This document shows, piece after piece, positions 1-5,422 of a stretch of DNA of 7,028 bases; position 1 is the stretch's first letter; every line of letters starts with the position of its first letter. The DNA lies in the NCBI GenBank assembly GCA_007123625.1, contig SKKS01000311.1, positions 1 through 7,028 on the forward strand, written 5' to 3'. Source of the DNA: Paracoccaceae bacterium. Lineage in GTDB: Bacteria > Pseudomonadota > Alphaproteobacteria > Rhodobacterales > Rhodobacteraceae. The translations under genes were made by a program, and so were the position numbers. The notes below the pieces were generated by a model. That model had not been told where the DNA came from. It worked only from the letters and a program-made list of their open reading frames with translations, and ran no database searches.

Positions 1-785
1 AACAGCAGCGAGATCAGCGCGCACATCAGGAAGATGGCAATATATTCCCCTGCCATGAACAGCAGGTACGGGGTCGAGGAGTATTCGACCATGAACCCGG
101 CCACGAGTTCGGACTCGGCCTCGGGGAGGTCGAAGGGCGGCCGGTTGGTTTCCGCCAGCGCGCTGACGAAGAACAGAACCACCATTGGCAGATGCGGCAA
201 CCAATACCAACCGAACACCCCATAGCCGGTGTTCTGCGCGGCGACGATCGCGCCGAAATTCATGCTGCCGGTGGAAATGATCACCCCAATGATGATCAAG
301 CCCAGCGATACCTCGTAGGAAATCATCTGCGCCGCCGAACGGAGCGAGCCGAGGAAGGCATATTTCGAGTTCGACGCCCAGCCGCCCATGATCACGCCAT
401 AGACTTCGAGCGAGGCCACCGCGAACACGAACAAGATCGCCACATTGATGTCCGCCAGCACCCAACGTTCGTTGAACGGGATCACCGACCATGCCAGTAT
501 CGCCAGCACGAACGACAGCAGCGGCGCCAGAAAGAACACCGGCCGGTCCACGCCTGCCGGAATGACGACTTCCTTGACCACATACTTCAACGCGTCCGCC
601 ACCGACTGCAAAAGCCCGAATGGCCCCACAACGTTCGGCCCGCGCCGCATCTGCACCGCCGCCCACACCTTGCGGTCCGCATATACGAGGAACAGCAGCG
701 AGATCATCACGAAGGCAACGACCAGCAGCGACTGTGCCACGATCATCAGGGTGATGCCCAGGCCGGTATCCAGAAATCCATCCAT
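1..785 (-). CDS. nuoH: NADH-quinone oxidoreductase subunit H, N-terminal part
   Basis: Translating the complement from the ATG at 783-785 gives 261 residues of NuoH before the window edge; about 80-90 C-terminal residues of a usual protein of about 345 aa are missing. NuoH is the membrane subunit at the junction of the two arms: it forms part of the quinone tunnel and the start of the proton path. The first transmembrane helix (about 12-35) is followed by YADRKV, then MRRGPNVVGPFGLLQSVADA (46-65), a family hallmark. Also present are GGWASNSKYAFLGSLRSAAQ (134-153), the membrane glutamates E127 and E158, and the acidic quinone-site loop ETNRPPFDLPEAESELVAG (212-230). Several hydrophobic helices are evident. 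A second ATG at 779-781 is out of frame. GGAA (792-795) lies six bases upstream and GAGGGA (797-802) eleven bases upstream, the latter overlapping the preceding stop. Confidence 0.97.
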   Translation of the reverse strand, partial: MDGFLDTGLGITLMIVAQSLLVVAFVMISLLFLVYADRKVWAAVQMRRGPNVVGPFGLLQSVADALKYVVKEVVIPAGVDRPVFFLAPLLSFVLAILAWSVIPFNERWVLADINVAILFVFAVASLEVYGVIMGGWASNSKYAFLGSLRSAAQMISYEVSLGLIIIGVIISTGSMNFGAIVAAQNTGYGVFGWYWLPHLPMVVLFFVSALAETNRPPFDLPEAESELVAGFMVEYSSTPYLLFMAGEYIAIFLMCALISLL

Positions 786-800
786 CGTGTGTTCCGTCCC

Positions 801-1205
801 TCAGACCGTCGGTATGTTCTGTTCCTGGCAGTCGGCAACGACCACTTCGGAATCGATGGTGCGCAACCCGCGCGGAAGCGCAGGCGAGATGGTGTAAACA
901 GCATCCGCGCGCGATATTCCACCCTCGCGCGCGACATTCGTGCGCAGATGGCGGGCAAAGCCGTAACCCCGGATCAGCGCGTATTGGGCCGCCGCGCAAC
1001 GGGCATAGTCGATCACGTCGCTGTCGTCGCGCGCGCCGCGCATGGACACGTGAAAATTGACCAGTTCGTTGTCCATCATGCGCGTTTCAACACCCAGATA
1101 CTCCGGGTTGAACGGACGCTCGTCGCGTTCCGCTGCATCCGCACAGGCGATCAGCCCGCAGAACGCGGGGGCTGCGATCGCCCATCCTGTACGGACCCGG
1201 ATCAT
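801..1205 (-). CDS. Small exported protein or lipoprotein between nuoG and nuoH
   Basis: I do not recognise a named family for this 134-aa protein. The start MIRVRTGW is basic and is followed by a short hydrophobic stretch (AIAAPAFCGLIAC). The run LIAC at residues 18-21 fits a lipobox, which would make C21 the lipidated first residue. Cleavage after ADA by ordinary signal peptidase is an alternative. The mature part keeps two cysteines, C70 (YARCAAAQYALIRGYG) and C126 (VADCQEQNIPTV), that could pair as a disulfide. The central YARCAAAQYALIRGYGFARH block looks like a conserved core. The gene begins two bases after the nuoG TGA and ends 15 bases before nuoH, so it is part of the operon. An envelope-side accessory or assembly role for complex I is inferred only from position. 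Confidence 0.78.
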   Translation of the reverse strand: MIRVRTGWAIAAPAFCGLIACADAAERDERPFNPEYLGVETRMMDNELVNFHVSMRGARDDSDVIDYARCAAAQYALIRGYGFARHLRTNVAREGGISRADAVYTISPALPRGLRTIDSEVVVADCQEQNIPTV

Positions 1206-1207
1206 GG

Positions 1208-3226
1208 TCACTCCGCAGCCAGAGGGGCCGTGCGACGCGCCTTGGCCTGCGCCGCAAGTTCGCCCATCAGCCGCGACGCTCGTGCAATGGGGTTCGTCAG
1301 GTAGAAATCATTCACCGCCGGGGCGAAATCCCCGCTGCCGAGCGTCCCGGCCGCCAGCGTTTGCACGGTGTTTTCAGGGACGCTGTCGATATCGCCCAGA
1401 TGCGGCACCGCCCCGACGACGTCGCGGCGCAACTGGCCGATACTGTCGAAAGGCAGCGGCGCGTCCAGTTCCGCCGAAAGCGCGCGCAGAATCGCCCAGT
1501 TTTCGCGCGCGTCGCCCGGCGGGAAGCCTGCGCGCAGTGCAATCTGCGGGCGGCCTTCGGTATTGACGAAGGTCCCCGGTTCTTCGGTCCAGGCAGCACC
1601 CGGCAGGATCACATCGGCGCGGTGCGCACCGCGATCGCCGTGGCTGCCCTGATAGATCACGAATGGACCTGCGGGGATGTCCATCTCGTCGGCGCCCAGG
1701 TTATAGACCACCCCGGCCCCGTCCAGCGCGGCATCGATCCCGCCGTCGGTCACGCAGCCCAGATCCATCGCCCCCACCCGCCCGGCGGCGGTGTGCAGGA
1801 CCAAAAGCTTGGCATCGGATTTTCCGCAGATGCCCTGCACCGTCGCCAGCACGGCCTCGCCGTCGGCGCCACGCAGCGCGCCCTGTCCGACGATCACGAC
1901 GCAGTTCTTGTCCTGCAACGCGGCCATATCAAGGCTGGCCACATGCGTCAGCGCGGCGCGGTCCGTTCCCATGTGCTCGTAAGTGTAGGTCAGATCGGCA
2001 GCCTCGCCGACAACGATCACATCGGCGCCTTGCAGCCATGCCTTGCGGATGCGGGCATTGAGCACCGGCGCTTCGCGGCGCGGATTGGTGCCGATCAGCA
2101 GGATCTTGTCGGCGTGGTCGATATCCTCGATCGCCGCCGTGCCGACATAGGCCGAGCGGTTCCCCGCTGGCAGCTTTGCACCATCGGTGCGGCATTCCAC
2201 CGTGCCGCCCTGCCCTTCAATCAGCGATTTCAGTGCGAAAGCGGCTTCGCCGGACACCAGATCGCCGACCAGTCCTGCAACCTTCTGGCCCGCCATCGCG
2301 GCCTTCACGGCGGCAAAGGCTTCGGCCCATGTCACCGGGGTCAGCTTGCCATCCTTGCGCACATAGGGTTTGTCCAGCCGCTGGCGCCGCAGCCCGTCCC
2401 AAACAAAGCGCGTCTTGTCCGAGATCCATTCCTCGTTAACACCGTCATGGTTGCGTGGCAGGATGCGCATGACTTCGCGCCCCTTGGTATCCACGCGGAT
2501 GTTCGACCCGAGCGCGTCCATCACGTCGATGGTTTCGGTCTTCTTCAGCTCCCACGGACGGGCGGTAAAGGCATAGGGCTTCGACACCAGCGCGCCTACC
2601 GGGCACAGGTCGATGATATTGCCCTGCAATTCGCTTTCGATCAGCGCGCCCAGATACGTGGTGATCTCGGCATCCTCACCGCGGCCGGTCTGGCCCATGA
2701 CCATGACGCCCGCCACTTCGGACGTGAAGCGCACACAGCGGGTGCAGGAAATGCAGCGCGTCATATGGGTTTCGACCAGCGGCCCAAGGTCCAGATCCTC
2801 GGTCGCGCGTTTGGGTTCGCGGTAGCGCGAGAAATCCACGCCATAGGCCATCGCCTGATCCTGCAGGTCGCATTCGCCGCCCTGATCGCAGATCGGACAG
2901 TCCAGCGGATGGTTGATCAGCAGGAATTCCATCACCCCCTCGCGCGCCTTGCGCACCATAGGCGAATTGGTCTTGATCACCGGCGGCGCGCCTTCGGGCC
3001 CGGGGCGCAGGTCCTTGACCTGCATCGCGCAGCTTGCGGCGGGCTTGGGTGGGCCGCCGACGACCTCGACCAGGCACATCCGGCAGTTGCCCGCGATCGA
3101 CAGGCGCTCGTGATAGCAGAAGCGCGGGATCTCGATCCCCGCTTCCTCGCATGCCTGGATCAGCGTCATAGCCGGGGGGACCTCGATCTCCCGGTCATCG
3201 ATGATGATCTTGCGCAACTCGGCCAT
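1208..3226 (-). CDS. nuoG: NADH-quinone oxidoreductase subunit G (75 kDa, iron-sulfur)
   Basis: NuoG carries the electron wire of the NADH module from NuoE/F towards NuoI. The N-terminal ferredoxin domain holds the [2Fe-2S] N1b ligands C37, C48, C51 and C66. The [4Fe-4S] N5 ligands are H106, C110, C113 and C119 (HPLDCPICDQGGEC), and the N4 ligands are C158, C161, C164 and C208 (CISCTRC and LCPVGAL). From about residue 220 to the end is the molybdopterin-oxidoreductase-like domain, which has no catalytic cofactor in complex I. The Cys motif for the extra cluster N7, found in E. coli and Thermus NuoG, is absent. The length (672 aa) matches the shorter Paracoccus/mitochondrial 75-kDa type rather than the roughly 900-aa E. 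coli form. The ATG at 3224-3226 has GAAAGG (3233-3238) six bases upstream. All expected ligands are intact. Confidence 0.98.
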   Translation of the reverse strand: MAELRKIIIDDREIEVPPAMTLIQACEEAGIEIPRFCYHERLSIAGNCRMCLVEVVGGPPKPAASCAMQVKDLRPGPEGAPPVIKTNSPMVRKAREGVMEFLLINHPLDCPICDQGGECDLQDQAMAYGVDFSRYREPKRATEDLDLGPLVETHMTRCISCTRCVRFTSEVAGVMVMGQTGRGEDAEITTYLGALIESELQGNIIDLCPVGALVSKPYAFTARPWELKKTETIDVMDALGSNIRVDTKGREVMRILPRNHDGVNEEWISDKTRFVWDGLRRQRLDKPYVRKDGKLTPVTWAEAFAAVKAAMAGQKVAGLVGDLVSGEAAFALKSLIEGQGGTVECRTDGAKLPAGNRSAYVGTAAIEDIDHADKILLIGTNPRREAPVLNARIRKAWLQGADVIVVGEAADLTYTYEHMGTDRAALTHVASLDMAALQDKNCVVIVGQGALRGADGEAVLATVQGICGKSDAKLLVLHTAAGRVGAMDLGCVTDGGIDAALDGAGVVYNLGADEMDIPAGPFVIYQGSHGDRGAHRADVILPGAAWTEEPGTFVNTEGRPQIALRAGFPPGDARENWAILRALSAELDAPLPFDSIGQLRRDVVGAVPHLGDIDSVPENTVQTLAAGTLGSGDFAPAVNDFYLTNPIARASRLMGELAAQAKARRTAPLAAE
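1211..1214 (-). promoter_or_regulatory. Shine-Dalgarno that selects ATG 1205 over GTG 1211
   Basis: GGAG at 1211-1214, within the last codons of nuoG, is five bases from the ATG at 1203-1205. The alternative in-frame GTG at 1209-1211 overlaps this site and has no usable ribosome-binding sequence at proper distance, so the ATG is the likelier start. Confidence 0.6.
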
Positions 3227-3229
3227 GGT

Positions 3230-3685
3230 CTACCTTTCGCTCAGACGCCGTCCGATGGACGAGCGTTTCTCAATCTCCTGAAGGCCGAAGGCGCAGACGG
3301 CGGCGGCGTCCGTGGGCGCCACGCCCTGCCGTTCCAGATGCTGGTGGACGAGTGTCCGCATCAGCTCCTGTTCGGCCTTGTCATTCACAAAATCCTCGAT
3401 CTGCGCGCGCGAGTAGCCCAACGCGCGGGCCTGCCGGTACAGGCCCAGGAAATAGGCCACCCGCGACGCCCGGTTCGGCCCCTGCAGAGTTTCGCAGGTG
3501 TCGGCCACATGATGGATCACCGCTGCGGTGAACAGGCCGTTGTAGATCGCGCTGTTGGCGCGCAGGGCGTCGTTGACCTCGGACTGGCTTTGCGCGGCGG
3601 CAACGGTGAACGGGGCTGCGACCAGCGCGGCAGCAAGAACAAGCGGACGCAGCAGGGTCCGCAGGGACAGGATACGCAAGGACAT
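3230..3685 (-). CDS. Small exported protein (DUF5333-like) between nuoF and nuoG
   Basis: This 151-aa protein starts with a clear Sec-type signal peptide: a basic n-region (MSLRILSLRTLLRP), a hydrophobic core (LVLAAALVAAPFTV) and an AAA-Q cleavage region near residue 31. The predicted mature protein of about 120 residues looks largely helical. It has just two cysteines, C64 (ADTCETLQGP) and C131 (AAVCAFG), which could form a disulfide in the periplasm. I recall the family name DUF5333 for Rhodobacteraceae proteins of this type at this locus, but cannot test it here. No enzymatic motif is seen. Its TAG lies three bases before the nuoG ATG, and the nuoG ribosome-binding site (GAAAGG) sits over its last codons, so it is co-translated with nuoG. 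Its place in the operon suggests a periplasmic accessory or assembly role, which is inference. Confidence 0.85.
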   Translation of the reverse strand: MSLRILSLRTLLRPLVLAAALVAAPFTVAAAQSQSEVNDALRANSAIYNGLFTAAVIHHVADTCETLQGPNRASRVAYFLGLYRQARALGYSRAQIEDFVNDKAEQELMRTLVHQHLERQGVAPTDAAAVCAFGLQEIEKRSSIGRRLSER

Positions 3686-3692
3686 GGGAACA

Positions 3693-3696
3693 CTCC
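3693..3696 (-). promoter_or_regulatory. Shine-Dalgarno that fixes the start of the 151-aa exported protein
   Basis: GGAG lies seven bases upstream of the ATG at 3683-3685. The frame is open further upstream, to an ATG at 3857-3859 inside nuoF and another at 3797-3799. Only the 3685 start places a signal peptide at the N-terminus and has this well-spaced site, so it is preferred. Confidence 0.65.
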
Positions 3697-3702
3697 GGAA
3701 CG

Positions 3703-3721
3703 GGCGCCGAAACGGGGCGCC
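3703..3721 (-). other. Direct/inverted GGCGCC pair forming a 6-bp hairpin in the leader of the exported-protein gene
   Basis: Two copies of the self-complementary hexamer GGCGCC (3703-3708 and 3716-3721) flank a 7-base loop and can pair as a 6-bp stem. The stem ends six bases upstream of the GGAG ribosome-binding site at 3693-3696. It could influence translation initiation of the downstream gene or mark an mRNA processing site; there is no T-run for termination. Confidence 0.35.
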
Positions 3722-3730
3722 GGGGTTGAG

Positions 3731-3745
3731 GCGGCCTGAAGCCGC
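3731..3745 (-). other. Short GC hairpin in the nuoF downstream gap
   Basis: On the transcribed strand GCGGC, loop TTCAG, GCCGC gives a 5-bp stem. It lies between two other short stems (3760-3774 and 3703-3721) ahead of the exported-protein gene. There is no T-tract, so this is not a classical terminator; its function is unknown. Confidence 0.3.
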
Positions 3746-3759
3746 GCACACCCTGCCAC

Positions 3760-3774
3760 CCGCGCCGGACGCGG
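3760..3774 (-). other. Short GC hairpin in the nuoF downstream gap
   Basis: On the transcribed strand CCGCG, loop TCCGG, CGCGG gives a 5-bp stem. It is one of three short GC stems in the 160-base gap (3686-3845) between nuoF and the next gene. No T-run follows. In DNA this GC-rich such a stem may arise by chance. Confidence 0.25.
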
Positions 3775-3845
3775 TCACATGACGATTGCGTGGCCCCATG
3801 CCCCGCCCCGCCAGATGTATGTTCCCCAAAGCCGCCATCAGCCCG

Positions 3846-5144
3846 TCATTCCGCCGCAACCGCCGGGGAACGGCGCGCGCGCTGCGCCTTGATCCGGTCC
3901 TCGATCTCGTCGCGGAAGTTGCGGATCAAGCCCTGAATGGGCCAGGCCGCCGCATCGCCCAACGCGCAGATTGTATGCCCCTCGACCTGCTTGGACACGT
4001 CCCACAGCATATCGATTTCCTCCAGCTCGGCCTCGCCGCGCACCAGCCGGTCCATGACACGCATCATCCAGCCCGTGCCTTCGCGGCAGGGCGTGCACTG
4101 TCCGCAGCTTTCGTGCTTGTAGAACTTGGACAGCCGCCAGATCGCCTTGATGATGTCGGTGGAATTGTCCATCACGATCACCGCCGCCGTGCCCAGCCCC
4201 GAGCGCAGGTCCTTCTGAAGGTAGTCGAAATCCATGATCGCATCGCGCATCTTCTCGCCGCGCACGCAAGGTACCGAACTGCCGCCCGGGATCACGGCCT
4301 TGAGGTTGTCCCACCCGCCGCGAATACCGCCGCAATGCTTGTCGATCAACTCTTCGAAGGAAATCGACATCGCTTCCTCGACCACGCAGGGGCGGTTGAC
4401 GTGCCCCGAGATGGCGAAAACCTTGGTGCCCGCATTGTTCTGCCGCCCGAAGCCCGCGAACCACGACGCGCCGCGCCGCAGGATCGTGGGCACCACGGCG
4501 ATGGATTCGACGTTGTTTACAGTGGTCGGGCACCCATAAAGCCCCGCGCCCGCCGGAAACGGCGGTTTCATCCGCGGCATGCCCTTCTTGCCTTCAAGGC
4601 TTTCCAGAAGCGAAGTTTCCTCGCCGCAGATATAGGCCCCGGCGCCGTGGTGCAGGAAGATGTCGAAATCCCAGCCGGAACCGCAGGCGTTCTTGCCCAC
4701 CAGCCCGGCATCATAGGCTTCGTCGATGGCGGCCTGCAGCGCCTCGCGCTCGCGGATGTACTCGCCCCGGATATAGATGTAGCAAGTATGCGCGCGCATG
4801 GCGAAAGACGCGATCAGGCACCCTTCGATCAGCGTGTGCGGATCATGGCGCATGATCTCGCGGTCCTTGCAGGTGCCGGGTTCGGATTCGTCCGCGTTGA
4901 CCACCAGATACGCCGGGCGCCCGTCGGATTCCTTGGGCATGAACGACCACTTGAGGCCCGTCGGAAACCCTGCGCCGCCGCGACCGCGCAGGCCGGACTG
5001 CTTCATTTCGTCCACGATCCAGTCGCGCCCCTTGTCCAGGATCGCTCTGGTCCCGTCCCAGTGACCGCGCGCCCGCGCGCCCTTGAGCGACCGGTCATGC
5101 ATCCCGTAAAGATTGGTAAAGATGCGATCCTGATCTTGCAGCAT
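3846..5144 (-). CDS. nuoF: NADH-quinone oxidoreductase subunit F (51 kDa, NADH- and FMN-binding)
   Basis: NuoF is the catalytic entry subunit: it binds NADH, takes its hydride on FMN and passes electrons to the [4Fe-4S] cluster N3. At 432 aa it has the normal length. The glycine-rich nucleotide-binding segment GRGGAGFPTGLKW lies at residues 54-66, the FMN-site motif VNADESEPGTCKDR at 82-95, and YICGEETSLLESLEG at 171-185. The N3 ligands are C347, C350 and C353 (ESCGQCTPCREGTGW) plus C393 (HTICALGDAAAWP). All key residues are intact, so it should be functional. The ATG at 5142-5144 is preceded by GAGGA (5151-5155) six bases upstream, overlapping the stop of the small membrane protein gene. It partners NuoE and NuoG in the NADH dehydrogenase module. 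The 160-base gap downstream is the widest in the window. Confidence 0.98.
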   Translation of the reverse strand: MLQDQDRIFTNLYGMHDRSLKGARARGHWDGTRAILDKGRDWIVDEMKQSGLRGRGGAGFPTGLKWSFMPKESDGRPAYLVVNADESEPGTCKDREIMRHDPHTLIEGCLIASFAMRAHTCYIYIRGEYIREREALQAAIDEAYDAGLVGKNACGSGWDFDIFLHHGAGAYICGEETSLLESLEGKKGMPRMKPPFPAGAGLYGCPTTVNNVESIAVVPTILRRGASWFAGFGRQNNAGTKVFAISGHVNRPCVVEEAMSISFEELIDKHCGGIRGGWDNLKAVIPGGSSVPCVRGEKMRDAIMDFDYLQKDLRSGLGTAAVIVMDNSTDIIKAIWRLSKFYKHESCGQCTPCREGTGWMMRVMDRLVRGEAELEEIDMLWDVSKQVEGHTICALGDAAAWPIQGLIRNFRDEIEDRIKAQRARRSPAVAAE

Positions 5145-5153
5145 GTCTGATCC

Positions 5154-5378
5154 TCAATTGTTCCGGCGGTGCCGCCAGATGCGCCAGGTCACTACGAGCG
5201 CCCAGATAAATGCGGCCAGAGCGGCGAAATCGAACAGGAACACATAGCGCGGGTCCCAGTTCATCTGCCCTCCGAGCCATTGCAGCCCCATCCACGCAAG
5301 CATAGCCCCCGCCATCACAATTGCAGCCAGCCTTGCCTGCAATGCCATCGCCTTTTCATCGGGGTCGCGCTTGCGCAT
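5154..5378 (-). CDS. Small two-helix membrane protein (DUF5337-like) between nuoE and nuoF
   Basis: This 74-aa protein has a basic start (MRKRDPDEK), two hydrophobic segments at about residues 16-36 and 46-66, a short loop (GGQMNWDPR) and a basic tail (WRIWRHRRNN). By the positive-inside rule both ends should face the cytoplasm, giving a helical hairpin. No catalytic motif is visible. I recall a family named DUF5337 of this size at this position in Rhodobacteraceae; that assignment is from memory and untested. The gene has a strong Shine-Dalgarno (AGAGGAG), and its TGA overlaps the GAGGA site of nuoF, only nine bases before the nuoF ATG. Its translation is thus tied to that of nuoF. A role in membrane-arm assembly or as an accessory subunit is inferred from context only. 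Confidence 0.85.
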   Translation of the reverse strand: MRKRDPDEKAMALQARLAAIVMAGAMLAWMGLQWLGGQMNWDPRYVFLFDFAALAAFIWALVVTWRIWRHRRNN

Positions 5379-5380
5379 GT

Positions 5381-5387
5381 CTCCTCT
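5381..5387 (-). promoter_or_regulatory. Strong, closely spaced Shine-Dalgarno of the 74-aa membrane protein gene
   Basis: AGAGGAG sits only two bases before the ATG at 5376-5378; counting from GAGG the spacing is four bases. The sequence is a strong match to the anti-SD, and the tight spacing is a little unusual. It supports the small gene as genuinely translated. Confidence 0.6.
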
Positions 5388-5404
5388 TTCTGCCGTCGGC
5401 CAAG

Positions 5405-5422
5405 TCGCCGCAACCGCGGCGA
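5405..5422 (-). other. Perfect intercistronic hairpin directly after the nuoE stop
   Basis: Read on the transcribed strand, TCGCCGC, loop GGTT, GCGGCGA forms a perfect 7-bp, mostly GC stem. It begins at the base directly after the nuoE TGA, inside the 44-base gap before the next gene. No T-run follows it (the next bases are CTTGGCCG), so it is not a standard intrinsic terminator. It could protect upstream mRNA ends, mark a processing point or dampen translation of the next gene; the role is inference. Confidence 0.5.

Noticed and set aside
1203..1211. GTG start at 1209-1211 overlapping the nuoG stop for the 134-aa protein
   Set aside because: The GGAG that would serve it overlaps the GTG itself, while ATG 1203-1205 has correct five-base spacing.
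192..1304. A 370-codon plus-strand open frame opposite nuoH and the 134-aa gene
   Set aside because: The minus strand here encodes unmistakable NuoH up to base 785, and the plus-strand product is extremely H/R/Q/D-rich with no motif.
1361..3739. A 792-codon open frame on the plus strand opposite nuoG and the 151-aa gene
   Set aside because: It mirrors strong conserved genes on the other strand, its translation is rich in H, R, Q and D with no family motif, and it spans two real genes. Long antisense frames are common in GC-rich DNA with biased third codon positions.
3703..3774. Tandem GC hairpins as a rho-independent terminator ending the operon after nuoF
   Set aside because: Stems are only 5-6 bp, no T-run follows any of them, and the downstream genes nuoG and nuoH belong to the same complex with no visible promoter of their own.
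3230..3859. A longer 209-aa version of the exported protein starting inside nuoF
   Set aside because: The extra 58 residues read through the hairpin-rich gap, would bury the signal peptide, and lack a better ribosome-binding site than the GGAG seven bases before ATG 3685.
3786..5150. A 454-codon plus-strand open frame opposite nuoF
   Set aside because: It is the complement of an intact nuoF with all FMN and N3 residues, and shows no recognisable domain or ribosome-binding support; a compositional shadow.
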